This document shows, in pieces, positions 23,298-34,831 of a DNA stretch of 64,000 nucleotides. Position 1 is the stretch's first letter. Every line of letters begins with the position of its first letter. Position numbers and translations under genes: made by a program. Origin of the DNA: Impatiens glandulifera (taxonomy: Eukaryota; Streptophyta; Magnoliopsida; Ericales; Balsaminaceae); the NCBI RefSeq assembly GCF_907164915.1, contig NC_061862.1, forward strand, positions 119,129,877 to 119,193,876, in the 5' to 3' direction. The notes below the pieces were generated by a model. It worked only from the letters and a program-made list of their open reading frames with translations. It searched no databases and was not told the origin of the DNA.

Positions 23298-24884
23298 CTA
23301 TCACTCGTTTTGAGGACCTTCTAACGGGCAACCCGCTTCTAAGAGAATAAGCTGATCCAAACCTGAAAAGGGAAGGACCATAAATCTCTTTCTTCGCTTT
23401 TCATATTTTAAATCATATGTTGGAATATTTTCGTGAATCACTTTGATTTCTATCGCATTTGATGGGTGTTTACATTGCAATTAACTATCTAAAGAACTTA
23501 ACCAAACACACCGTTTGTGCAGGAAAAGCCATGATTAGTCATATTCTCAAATTGGTCGGTCAACCTATATCATAGAAGTGGCACAACTTGGAACTCCCTA
23601 ATTAATCTATCTTCTCAGGAACAGTCTTAGTAAAAGATTAGTTCGACTCAACTTTTGAAATCGGTGAAACCTCTCAGAGATCGGTTGTTACTATTCAGTA
23701 GTAAGACTTGTCAACCGATGTTCAAACAGCAAACCGATACGAAGTCCGGTCGGCTCAAATCATTGGCTCAATTCTAAGCGATCGTACAAAATTAATGGGA
23801 AGTGCAACAGATCAAATCAAAGATTTGAAACTGCTGAAAGTTTCCATTTTGATGGAATTGTTCACTTTGGGAATATACAGAAGGATATTTTCAAATATGC
23901 AGACTGTGTCATTTCCTCTTTGATACAAGTATGTTGATAAACTACATAAAGCAGAAGACTACAAAGTGGTCAGATACCTATTTTGGTATAAGTCCAAGAG
24001 TAGCCTCCAAGGAGCGGGAAACTGTCAAAACCGCACATCTGATAAACTCAATAGAAGACGAACTGGTCGGTTGTGTTACTCCTTGGGAAGTATCAACAGC
24101 ATTTCATGCCATGTAGCTCCTTTTGAACAACCAATCAGATTCAAGGATTACCATGCAGGTATCTGTTGAAAGAGAAATATGACCATTGTCATATATCCAC
24201 TATTTACGAAGAAACTAAAGAACAAAAGTAACAGTTACACAATTAAGAGATTACGAAGAGAAAAAAAGAATCAAAAAGAAGTTATCAAGTGAAACACTAT
24301 CTTTCATCTATTAACACAAACCTACTGTGCTTACATTACAATCTGTCCAAAAGTGTATTACAATTCTATTCATTCTTTGTAATAGTTGTATGTCAATAAC
24401 GAGCAGTAAATAAGCCTCGGTTATTTGAAGTATTGTAAGGTGTGATTGAATATTCTTAGTGAATATCCTTCTCAAGGTTTGAGAAGAAGGGTGACGTAAG
24501 AGCTTTATCTACAAAAATTCATAAATCTTGTGTTGTGTTGTTTCTATATTCCATTCATCCTTGTCATCCAATCTGTGTGTGTGTTACTTCATATTTAAAC
24601 AAACTACTTCCGCACTTGAACTTAGTTCAAGAGTTTGTGACAACCTGTGTAGTGTGGAGACCGATATTAATCTTTAACCGGATTAATATCAACCATTGTT
24701 TCTGTGTAAGCGTTCTCCTTTAGTCGGACCCCAGACCTCTATTGGCAATACCTATCCTATCATGGACCATATTCTCAAATGAGTGTGCTCCAAGTTTCCT
24801 CAATACAGCTAACCTGTATCACCTCAGATTCCTTAGAATCTTCTTATTCTCTTGCCATGAAGCAAGCAACCTCTTCATCATAAC
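23298..24884 (+). repeat. Chimeric segment duplicated at 53278-54868
   Basis: Homologous throughout to 53278-54868. It contains the last 25 or so codons and stop of an ORF3b, an LTR ending CCTATCA at 24762, and then about 120 bp of minus-strand copia gag. Because both copies share the same LTR-to-gag junction, they derive from one rearranged ancestor. Small open frames here (23708-24927) lie inside the LTR and are not genes. Confidence 0.8.
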
Positions 24885-26243
24885 TGTAATAATAATATCA
24901 TTTTTTACATTCGTATTTGTAAATTGAATAAACTCTCATTTTTTCACTGGTCATATGACAAATGGTTCATATAGATCTTCTCAAGATTAAAATCTCACTA
25001 TTCACTTGTCTTATGGGATTTCAAGAATCAATGAGTGTGAGAACAGAAAGGAGTTCACGAGACGTCGTGAATCTTATATGATATGTTGCCCACCAACTCT
25101 CCTAAGATTGGAATCACATTTTTATCGTGTCGCGTAGGACTTCCAGAGTAAATAAAAGGGAGATAGAAGAAAAGATTTCGTGAAGTGTCGGGAATTTAAT
25201 GTCAAGCAATGCCCATAAATCTTCTCAAGATTGGAATTTTTCTTCAGAATCGTCGTATGGGATTTTAAGAATCCTTAAAGGTGAAAGACACTTGTGAAAC
25301 GTTCAAACAAACCTATATCACAACGCAAATTTGTGATCCTATTCAAGAGGGAAAATTTTCCTCATTGGTTTATTTTTTAATTATTTTTATTTATTAAATA
25401 ACTCATGATGATGGCATAATAGTCAAATGAAAGTTCAAATTACAAGAACAAACACGCACCACTCATACCAGCCTTTACATGTTTTTCAAAGAAAAGAATT
25501 GAGAGTAACATCAAATGAAAAGTACGTAGAAAATCAACAAATTTATATCTATGTTTTATCGTTGTTTCCCCTCTAAATTCTATGTCATCGAGCTTCCAAC
25601 TCTTTGAATGTTCAATACCATGATAAACATGGTCCTATCATTGAAAAGGGCTATACTCAGAGGGAAGGTATCTTTGAAATACAATGATAGAATTATGATT
25701 GCCCCATTTGATTTTGTTTTGAAAAGTTTATTTTAAGTAAACATGTGAAATGATTAACTCTTTTTTCTTTTCTTTTTCTTAAAGTCAAAATGAAATAAGG
25801 ATGCCTTCTAATCTATAATGCGTACATGTATTTATATATATATACTTAACACATAAAAATCTTTTTACATGGTTCTACTGCTATATTGAAGAATCTTGGG
25901 ATAGTATCGATGATGTTTTGTATATAACGTCCATGTGTAAGAGAGTGTTTTCTCACAAACATCTTAAGCAAAGCCTTTCATGTAGGTAAGCAGGCTTTAA
26001 ATTGCGAATTTTGCCTTCCTACCTTTTTTGTTACCTCCGAAAGAGAAACACACCAAAATGTGAAGAAGGGGTTGATCTAGAGGTACCTAATTCAAACTAA
26101 TAGAATATCACTCGTGTGATCTAGTCGAACAAATTCAACTAAAAATATACAAATAGATTCTTAGATGACATTGCACAAGATGAAACCATGCACATCATCA
26201 AACAGGCTTCAGTTTATGTACCATTTTATTTAGTTTTGGTGTA
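24877..26243. repeat. Non-coding repeat A (right copy, internally deleted)
   Basis: Homologous to 16166-18400 but lacking the counterpart of 16243-17108 (about 866 bp). The deletion joins at a TCAT present at both breakpoints. The left edge fuses to the chimeric segment at a shared ATCAT. The right edge continues into sequence (AAAAAGTGTATTT) that is absent after the left copy, so the right copy probably retains the original flank. Confidence 0.8.
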
Positions 26244-26536
26244 AAAAGTGTATTTTTATATTGTCAAATATTTATTTAAAATTAATCATTTAGATACTCC
26301 CCCAACAAAGACAATAGTTTTAACGTCCAATTCCGGAACGTTGAAATAGACGAACGTCAACGAATTTGTCACTAGGTCTCATAACTCACTTACCTCTTGA
26401 ATCCTAAGTGGGTTGAGAAACAAAAATGGTAATATTAATCTCGAGTCTATTTATAAGAATATGGACTAGCTCTGTATTTTATATAGTCACCACCCAATTT
26501 TATTAAAATTAGGAAAATATAGTTCCACGTGTATGA
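26244..26536. other. Non-coding flank between repeat A and a gypsy element
   Basis: No coding frame. The end reads CACCCAATTTTATTAAAATT, a phrase typical of Tat-type LTR surroundings; nothing else is recognisable. Confidence 0.3.
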
Positions 26537-27093
26537 TGTCATGGGTTCAGTCTTTTCACTGACGATCCGTGCGGCACTAGTTACGATCTTCGCAAGAACG
26601 AGTAACTAGTCAACCTTACGCGACGCAACACTCGGCATTTAATAGAATTGACAAAAAAATTCTAGAGAGAGAGTGACTCTTACAAATAATAGTATTATAT
26701 TACTCGAATACTTGTGATTTATAATGTAATACCTCACAGGTATTTGTAGGACTAATTCTAGCTATTACATTAACGATACACTAATTTAGGGCATTCTTTA
26801 TAAGTGTCAATTAGTGATGCACTAATTTAGGGATTCCTTCTAATTTCCAATCAGTGATGGACTAATCAAGGACATTCCTTTTTAAGTATCAATTAGTGTT
26901 GCGCTAATCAAGGACATGCCTTTCAACTCGCAATTAGTGAGGCGTCAATCAAGCACTTGCCTTCCAGCTAGAATATTCCTTACGTTGGGCTTAAGTGGGC
27001 TTAAGCCTCATCCTCTTCTTTGGCCAGGAATATTGGGTCGTGACATTCTCTTTAAGACTCCTATTCCTGGGCCAGGAAGATTAGGCTGTGACA
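26537..27093 (-). mobile_element. 3' LTR of the deleted gypsy element (557 bp)
   Basis: Bounded by TGTCA/TGACA inverted termini. It is about 3 bp longer than its partner at 29402-29955, with scattered differences. The TATA position reads TATTTGTA on the plus strand (26741-26748), so the box is mutated relative to the partner LTR. Confidence 0.88.
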
Positions 27094-27106
27094 CTCTTTC
27101 CCACTC
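27094..27106 (-). promoter_or_regulatory. Polypurine tract of the gypsy element
   Basis: GAGTGGGAAAGAG on the minus strand, directly adjoining the 3' LTR. Position and purine content fit a plus-strand primer. Confidence 0.65.
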
Positions 27107-27250
27107 AATCTGTCGACGTCCTCGTCGCTTCCTCCTTGTAGGCCTGAATGATGTCTCCACATAAGATAAAAGTTTTGAGCGACATGCTGGCTTTCTAACC
27201 CGTTTCTTCTCTAAGAAAGGGCCTTCGTATTGCCTCACAAGCCCCTTATG
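27107..27250 (-). pseudogene. Integrase C-terminal stub of gypsy pol
   Basis: The minus-strand frame reads RQYEGPFLEKKRVRKPACRS and then a basic stretch. The YEGPF...KRV pattern is the conserved C-terminal module that follows the integrase core in many plant gypsy elements. It is the only surviving trace of the enzymatic half of pol in this element. 27250-27512 holds further frame-broken coding sequence that I cannot assign. Confidence 0.6.
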
Positions 27251-27512
27251 AACTTTGGAAAATTATCTCCCTTGATGGAGGAGAAGCTTTACTATCACTC
27301 GTTTTCCTCCGAACTCCAAGTGTCTTCTCTTCTTGTCCTCCCATTTCTTCATTCTTTTGGCGGTCTTGGCTATTTCGCACTACTCTTTCTTGAATGGAAA
27401 CTCCTCCGGTTGCCTCTTCAATTCCTCCAATTTGGGAGGTTTAATGCGATAAAGAACCACCGCCGATGGTTTAGTACATTTGACTAACTCTTCTTTGTGA
27501 TCCACCTCTCTC

Positions 27513-28205
27513 TTATGGTGGAGTTTCTTCTGATAATCCAGCGGGTATTACATCGTAACCGTTCTCTAGGATAGTTGTAACTTCTGGAGGTATTTTCTCT
27601 TTAGACGCAGTTTTCTCATCTTCTTTCACAGTGACAAAAGATGATGGGTAGGTCTTCTCCGCACCTTTTAAGAGTTGCATGGCAGATAGGTGACTAGTTT
27701 CTCTTTTGCCTTCTCTTGTTAAAGGTATTGTGCGAGTATTACCTTGCTCTAGAATGTACATCATATTGGAAGAAGGGAGTAGTATGGCATTTACCTTGTC
27801 TAGGAACTCTATGCCGAGAACCATTTTGTAGTCGTCCATGTCAATAATGGAGAAATCTAGAAGGCCAGTCCACTCCCCCAATTTGATGTTTACATTACGA
27901 GCAACTCCATAAGTTGCACCTGGTGCCGAGTTGACTGCTTTAAGCCACCCTTTCTCCTTAGTGTACCTGATCCCCAGTCTTCTTGTCTCCTTTATCTCTA
28001 GAAAATTATTGTTGGCTCCCGTATCCAACAAAGCTTTAACCATGTAGTTTCTTACTATAATTTCCACAAATAGTCGTCCTTTCTTCGTGGACTTTGGTTC
28101 ATCAAACTTTGTTGTAACGACACTAATTAGGTTTAACGACCCCAAGCGAGCTTTATCGTGAAGGAATTCTTGCTCCTCCATCAATGCTGATAGTTTATTC
28201 TTCAT
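27513..28205 (-). pseudogene. Gypsy retropepsin (aspartic protease) region
   Basis: 230 codons on the minus strand. The retropepsin signature ALLDTGANNNFL lies at about residues 58-69, including the catalytic DTG, and a VLGIEFL motif lies near 129. It is in the same frame as gag upstream, separated only by a TGA, as expected for a gag-protease fusion. The active-site triplet is intact and this frame is open throughout, so this is the best-preserved protein of the element. The frame ends at 27513 where the rest of pol has been removed or shifted. Confidence 0.85.
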
Positions 28206-29383
28206 AAGGCACTCTCTTGATTTGTGCGGCCCTTTGTAAAAGAATCACTTTATCCGGGGTTTCTCTCTATGTTTCTCGTCCCGATCTCCTTTACCATTGG
28301 ATTTGGTAAACTTAATTGGGTCTTCATTGTTATGGATATGGTATCCACCATTTTCCCCATTGTCATTCCTCTCATAGGTCGACTTTGGTTTCTCTTGCCT
28401 TCTCATTTCGACGAGAGATTCAGCCACGGCAATAGCAGAGCTTAGATCTTGGACACCACGCCGTTCCAACTCCAACTTCGCCCACATTTGTAGACCATCA
28501 GTGAAGGCGAACAAGGCTTCATTGTCTGAGTATTTAGGGATCTCAAGAAGAGTAGCGATGAACTCCTTGACATACTCCTTGATACTCCCTCTTTGTGAGA
28601 GCCGTCGCAACTTGGCCCTTGCTTCTCGAATAGCGTTTTCTGGATAAAATTGTCTCTTGAGTTCATCCTTGAATTCACCACAGATATTGATAGAACACGT
28701 ACCTCTTTCAATGTCGCTACTCCTTCGCCTCTACCACATCATTGCGGTGTCTTCCAGGTATGTCGTGGCAGTATTTATCTTCCTCGCCTCTTCTACTAGG
28801 CCGAGTGCTTTGAAATACTGGTCCAGACTCCATAAGAAGTTGTCGATCTCTTTCGCATTCCTCTCGCCTAAATACGCTTTAGGTCTTTGAATGTCTATTC
28901 TTATCGGATTGGGGACTCCTACAGGCGCGCGTCCGCACTCTTGCGCAACCGCCTTCTTGAGTAACACCACATCCTCTTCCGTAGTTTGAAACTTAGAAGT
29001 CATTACCTCGAGTTTCTCAGTCAAGGTCCTGATTTCACCAAGGAGGGTCTTCTCCACGATCTGAGCTTGCTCTTGACACTTGGATAAGCCTTCGTTCAGG
29101 GCACCTTGCATTCCTCCTCGGAGCTCGTCTCTCTCCTTCTCAAGCTGGCAATGCGTTCCTCTAGGTCCCCGTCATTATCTTGTCCGTACGCCACGCTGAG
29201 TTCTACCTTCTCCAACCTAGAGATAATGTCAACGATAGCGTCTCTTGATCTTTCTCTTTCTTTGGTAGCTTTGGTTCCTCCCGCCTGAACTTTGCGAGAG
29301 TTCTTACCATCTTCTCCGGTCCCGTGGGGAAGATTCTCTACTTCGTCCACAACCTTTGAATTTTCTTCTGATCTCTTCGTCAT
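28206..29383 (-). pseudogene. Gypsy gag (capsid)
   Basis: It starts at ATG 29381-29383 (MTKRSEEN), six bases inside the primer-site boundary. The N-terminal part is Glu/Lys-rich and shifts frame near 29100. A coiled-coil stretch follows, then the retrotransposon gag domain: IDNFLWSLDQYFKALG near 28860, a TAMMW motif ended by a stop at 28731, and RQFYPENAIREA. The zinc knuckle before the protease is ruined: its first Cys codon is TGA and its second is Tyr, leaving only the His and last Cys (HKSREC, near 28220). Confidence 0.85.
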
Positions 29384-29388
29384 TTCAA

Positions 29389-29400
29389 CTCTGATACCAA
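29389..29400 (-). promoter_or_regulatory. Primer binding site, initiator Met tRNA type
   Basis: TTGGTATCAGAG on the minus strand, one base after the 5' LTR terminus; it complements the 3' end of plant initiator tRNA-Met. Confidence 0.8.
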
Positions 29401-29401
29401 T

Positions 29402-29955
29402 TGTCACGGGTTCAGTCTTTTCACTAATGATCCGTGCGACACTAGTTACGACCTTCGCAAGAACGAGTAACTAGTCAGCCTTACTTGACGCAACACTTAG
29501 CGTTTAATAGAATTGACACAAGAATTCTGGAGAGAGTAACTCTTACAAAGAATAGTATTATATTACTCGAATACTTGGTGATTTACAATGTAATACCTCA
29601 CAGGTATTTATAGGACTAATTCTAGCTATTACATTAATGACACACTAATTTAAGGCATTCCTTATAAGTGTCAATTAGTGATGCACTAATTTAGGGATCC
29701 TTCTAATTGCCAATCAGTGATGGACTAATCAAGGACATTCCTTTTAAGTATCAATTAGTGATGCGCTAATCAAGGACATGCCTTTCAACTCGCAATTAGT
29801 GATGCGTCAATCAAGCACCTACCTTCCAGCTAGAATATTCCTTGCGTTGGGATTAAGCGGGCTTAAGCCTCATCCTCTTCTTGGGCCATGAATATTGGGT
29901 TGTGACATTCTCCTTAAGCCTCCTCTTCCTGGGCCAGGAAGATTGGGCTGTGACA
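29402..29955 (-). mobile_element. 5' LTR of the deleted gypsy element (554 bp)
   Basis: Partner of 26537-27093, with TGTCA/TGACA termini. An intact TATA box (TATAAATA on the minus strand, 29605-29612) lies in the middle, followed downstream by the promoter-distal half that ends GAACCCGTGACA. Confidence 0.88.
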
Positions 29956-30187
29956 AAGAGCACGGATTTTGAGATTTTATTTATGTTTTGGTTCTTGGTT
30001 AGACATAACAAATATCTTCGACGTTATGTCTCATGTTCCCACACTGTGGATGATTTTTACTACAGAATTTTCTACCTCTTCCATAACCTAAATCTATCAG
30101 ATTCATAGGGCATGTGTCTACATCATACTCTTGATGCGTTAAAAATCGAAGTATCGGATGGATTATAAATGTTTTGTATAGGGAAAA
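29956..30187. other. Short unassigned gap between two elements
   Basis: About 230 bp with no convincing frame or repeat. It probably belongs to the host locus of the gypsy element or to a broken older element. Confidence 0.3.
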
Positions 30188-31669
30188 TATTAGGATCGGG
30201 ATCGTCAAAGGAGACTGAGTCTCACAAAGGTGAACGCTTACACACACGCCGGTTGATAATAACCCTGTTAGAGGTTAATATCGATCTCTATTCTTCGTAA
30301 GTTGTCACAAACTCTTGAACAGAGTTCAAGTGCGGAAGTGTTCGTTTCAACTTGAAGAAGTAGATGGTCGATTTAGAAGATAGTAAAGGAAAGAACACAC
30401 AACACAAAATTTATGGATGTTCGGAGATAAACTCCTACGTCACCAATTCTTCTCAAACCTTTGATAAGAATATTCACTAGATCATTTGATCTGTTTACAA
30501 CATGTACACAGACTTAGTCGAAAAATTAAGGCTTAGTTACTACCTGTTTTCGAACTTTCAATAAACTCACTATATTGAACATAAACAAATTTAGTCAACT
30601 TATAATACTCACCACTCACATAGAATAAGTAATATTGTAATGCACTTGAATTTCTAGTACATTCTTTTAAAACTGTTAAGTTTCGAAAGCTTGAGCGATT
30701 TGATAGCAAAGATATAGGAAAAACTTGTTAAGAAGGTTCAGTCAAAAGATTTAGTTCAAAAGTACTTAAGCAGATCACTTTTGTCTTCTTAAGTAGAAAA
30801 ATATATCAACGGATATATTTGTGACTTTAACGGCTATGTCTACTTCAAGAAACAACTGTTCATGTCTTTCATTGGTTAAAGTCCAGAATAGTACAACATA
30901 GAAGATATTTTTGATCTTGCCTGTACTTTGATAATAATTAGCCAAGAAATCATTAATTGGTTTAATGATTTCCGAGGAGCAATCAGCATACATTTTTGTC
31001 TTATAATGATTTAGTAGTCTTAATTAGGCTGACAGACATCTACTCTCAAAAGTCTTCATCAAACTTGCACTAAATTGACAACAAAACCGTCTGGAGATAT
31101 AAAAGTCGCTTATGCAATTGTCGGATATGCTTATTGCAATGTTAGGATACATACTACGGGCTACGCATCATTAGAAAATTGATTAGGATACTACCGGTTG
31201 TGCTTGATATAAAACTGATTGAGATACTACCGTCTACGCATGAGATACTACCGACTTCTAGATATTACTAGTTTGGAGATACTACCGGTTACGCATTGAC
31301 ATAAAACCAATGTAGAGATATTACTGGTTTGAAGATACTAGCGGTTACGCATGAGATACTACCGACTTCGAGATATTACCGGTTTGGAGATATTACCGGT
31401 TTAAAGATACTACCGGTTACGTTTTGACATAAAACCGATGTAGAGATATTACCAGTTTTATGATATTACCGGTTACGCTTTGACATAAAACCGAGGTGGA
31501 GATATTACCAGTTACATCTCTAATATTAAATCGATTTTACAGCCGACTTGAGATAAAACCGATCAGCTTTATTTCTGGTTTTCTTTAACCTGCATGAGAT
31601 TTAACTTAGTTAAGTTCTTTTTTAAACAGTTAATTAATGCTAATAATTAATTATTTGTATTTTCTAACA
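30188..31669 (-). mobile_element. LTR, minus strand (1482 bp)
   Basis: On the plus strand it runs from TATTAGGATCGGGAT (TGTTAGG in the relative at 63083) to TTTTCTAACA. On the minus strand it therefore starts TGTTAG and ends in ATCC-TAATA. Shared phrases with the 63083 LTR include GAACAGAGTTCAAGTGCGGAA near 30317 and the CTCCTACGTCACC block near 30431. Its U3 side carries the 31.14-31.56 kb repeat. The small frames inside are accidental. No internal genes remain on either side. Confidence 0.75.
31140..31560. repeat. ACCGGT-rich minisatellite in U3
   Basis: Irregular tandem words such as GATACTACCGGTTACGCATG and GATATTACCGGTTT, with AAACCG and CGGTTT in alternating orientation. It occupies the same U3 position as the TTAGAC arrays in other LTR families. 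Confidence 0.7.
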
Positions 31670-31860
31670 ATTTCTATCTTTTTGATTATTTAATCTAAAT
31701 ATTCAAAACTTTATAATTTTGTAATCGTTGGCCGATAATGCTAAGTTAATTGTTTATTTTAATCTAACAATTTCTCCCTCTTTGATTGTTTAGAATAAAT
31801 TATTAAAGCAAGTTTGATCGCAAATAATGATCTAATTTCTTGCACAAAATATTTGAAAAA
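31670..31860 (-). repeat. Duplicated polypurine/LTR-start module
   Basis: Two LTR-start-like sites 100 bp apart (CTAACA ending at 31669 and 31769 on the plus strand), each followed by AATTTCT-CYYT-TTTGATT. This is the same arrangement as at 6.09-6.31 kb and 60.8-61.0 kb. Confidence 0.55.
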
Positions 31861-33080
31861 ACATGAAATAATTCCAAAAACACAGTTTAATTTACCATAA
31901 TGTTCGTTTTAATGTCCAAATCACATACAACTTTTATTTTTAAATTTTTAAGCGACAAAAAAAAAGATACACAATCTGCAAGTTGGACAAAACAACAAAT
32001 TTCAACCAAAAAAGGTCAAAAAAAGTTAATGTTTTTGCTCTAATATGTAGAAAAAAATATGGTGAGTTATTTTATATTTTTTCTGGAATTTTATAAAATA
32101 GTTTGATGCTTCAGACAATTAAAAGCAATTAAATAACAAATAAATCAAACAAAAAAAATGAAACTTAAGCCAAAATGAAATACCAAAATAATTAAATAAT
32201 TACCTTAGATATTATTAATAAAAAATGCCAATATATACAAAATATATATAGTAACATTTTTATAAAGTTTTTTTAAATTCTTTTATTATATTTTTGATTA
32301 TTTTGTTTTCTTTTTAATTTGTTTAGATTAGTTATTTTAAATAAATAGTTTTGTTGTTAGTTTTATTTAATTTGATTAATTAAAAAAATATATAAAATCA
32401 TTTTTTAATAAGTGGTTTGGTTCGATGAGTGGTTTGTTTTATTATTTTTTTAACCAACTTTTTTTTTTTGTAAGCTAAAGGAAACCGTGAATTCAAGAAG
32501 ACAGTAGAAGGATCTTAAAAGTCCCTCCCAACCGTGAGTTAGTAAGAAAATAAGAAGAATAGACTTGGTTATTTTAATTAAAAAAATCAATACAATGAGA
32601 CTAGGAACGATACCTTAAGACCATACATTTAATTAAATAAAAAAATCATTTTTGATAGGGTGATGAGGAACCTTTCCTCGTAACGTTGACCGGGTAAATG
32701 GGCCTTAGAAACTAGGGTTTCCCATGATTTCCTATAAATATCACCCATTAACACCTTACAATTGACAACTTTGTCATCTCCAAGTGCTCTTAGGCTACTC
32801 CTTCCCTTCCTCCACAAAATCACACTTAGGCTGCCCATTTCAGCCACATTCTATGATCTAAGGAGAACCACTTTGTATCTCCCTTGATCTTTTTTATTTT
32901 CATTTTTATTTTTCTATAGCATAAAGATATGTATATTTGTATGATTTCATATTTTTTTCTATATGGTTTTAATTCTGCATTTTTATATTGTACATAATGT
33001 AATATAAATTAAGAAAAATTCAAAAAAGAATATAAATTAAATGTAAATAAAAGTCCATTTGAATCACCAAAAATTTAGTT
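31861..33080. other. AT-rich non-coding DNA
   Basis: No gene is visible. At 32730-32745 CCTATAAATATCACCC followed by CT-rich sequence looks like an LTR-type promoter, but I cannot find the matching element ends. Confidence 0.3.
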
Positions 33081-34078
33081 AGTTAGGATCTAAGTTGAAA
33101 ATCTAGAAGCAGTGAACTTTGATGTTGTAGCGGTGCATACGACAAGAAGAGCGAGCCATAAAGTGCATTGGAGGAGCCTCCGACCGAGAAACAGACACCG
33201 CGCATCAATGGCAGTCGACCGAGAAATCTATTCAGGCTCCGCGTTTTGTTAGGTTTTTGACGCATAAGACGGGTAAAGCTAACCCTAGATCTTCTATAGA
33301 TTTTCCATCCGACTGAGAAAATCTACCTTCTCCTTTCCGACGCTTAGGACCAAGGAGAGGAAAGATCTCCTTTACTACAACATCAAAGTCCAGTAACTAC
33401 ACTAGACCGAGAGGAGAGATCTCCTTTACTACACCCGATCGATGAGATAGAGATGCGGAATTCTACACCTAACTGCACCTTCTACTGATCCAGGACCGAT
33501 GTTTCTTTTTGTTGCTAACCCATGACTGATGTTGTTATTGTTGTTGACCAAGGACAAATGTTGTTGCACGCTTTGGACCAATGACCGTAGTTACTGATTA
33601 TTGCTGACTGAGGATCGACTATGGCTTCACCTGCGGACCGAGGATCGCTACTGTTGGCTTTTGTTGACCGAAGATCGATGTTGGCTGTACCTGGGGATCG
33701 AGGACCACTGTTGTTTCACACTATTCGATCGAGGATGCACTCTAGGACTAACACAAGAGACTCGCTCCAGCATCCAACAGAGCTGAGTCCGACTTTTGAC
33801 TGAGGGATAGTTATTCGATTTTAGAGGGTCAGCCGTGGTCCAATTTCTTTTATTTTTATTTTTATATTTCTTCACTCTTGGTATAGATTTATTTTGTTGT
33901 TACTTTTTATTTTATTTTTTTTTATTTCCTGGATAGTTTTGTGTCTTGTTTGATCCTAGGTTAGAAACTTTAAAAAAAAAAAAATTAAATTCTCAACTAA
34001 AATTGAACCTAGTCCTAACATAGACTTGTGATTTTTTTTATGAGTTCTCTTGAATTCCAATTTTTTTATAAACCCAAA

Positions 34079-34180
<102 letters not shown>

Positions 34181-34812
34181 GATCCTTTATAATATTTTCA
34201 AATCCACTTTAAAAAAATTCTTAAAAAACAATCAAGATTTAAGTCAACTAAATATTGATCAATAATGTGGATTATTTATCTAGGAAGCCTTATTTGTGGA
34301 TTATTTATCTAGGATTTTAAGATTTGTCTTAGTCTATTTCTTTCCTTGTATTTTTCTTTCAAACCCTTGAATGTTAAATATTGAAAAATCTAAATTGTAA
34401 AGTGTAAGAAATTTAAAAAACGATCAGAATTAACTTGCAGATAACTTAGGGGCGTTGTAGGACATAGTGTCTAAATAATTCTTTCCCACAAGTGACCAAA
34501 CTTTGAACAAAATCTCTTAATTTCCTATAAAATTACATGGCGACTCTCTAGTCGTGAGGTTAATAATATTGAAAAATCTAAAGAAGGCCTATGACGACTT
34601 ATCATTAAAAAACTATTAATCTCTCCCAAATTCTTCGATAGAGTAAGTTATCGAGTCATAGTTAAAGCCTCGATTTTTAAGTTGAAATTTTCAATAACTT
34701 TAAAATTAATTCCCCTCACTTAATTTTTCAAAATCAACATTTTAAAGAGCGCCCAAGATTTTTTTCAAACTCGTCGATCAAAAACCTTTTTTAAAAATCG
34801 ATCATAGTTTTC

Positions 34813-34831
34813 TAGCGACTCTGCTGAGGAC
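34813..34831 (+). promoter_or_regulatory. Primer-binding-site-like sequence, Arg tRNA type
   Basis: TAGCGACTCTGCTGAGGAC differs at a few positions from TGGCGACTCYGCTGGGGA, the form complementary to the 3' end of a plant tRNA-Arg and used by Tat/Ogre elements. It supports an LTR ending just upstream. Confidence 0.4.

Larger units (their letters stand above)
26537..29955 (-). mobile_element. Internally deleted Ty3/gypsy element with two LTRs
   Basis: A 3.42 kb unit: 5' LTR 29402-29955, primer site, gag, protease, a stub of the integrase C-terminus, polypurine tract, 3' LTR 26537-27093. All parts are on the minus strand in the expected order, but reverse transcriptase, RNase H and the integrase core are absent between 27513 and about 27250. 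It could only have moved with proteins supplied by a relative, unless the deletion came after insertion. The flanking 5-mers TATGA and AAGAG do not match, so no target duplication is visible. Confidence 0.88.

Noticed and set aside
23708..24927. Several 60-70 codon open frames
   Set aside because: They lie in LTR sequence, overlap each other, and their counterparts at 53915-54150 drift without frame conservation.
26916..27487. Plus-strand open frames
   Set aside because: They run across the LTR boundary and are antisense to the gypsy integrase stub and protease region.
33601..33875. Overlapping 60-75 codon frames on both strands
   Set aside because: They arise from short GACCGAGGATCG-like repeats in a probable LTR.
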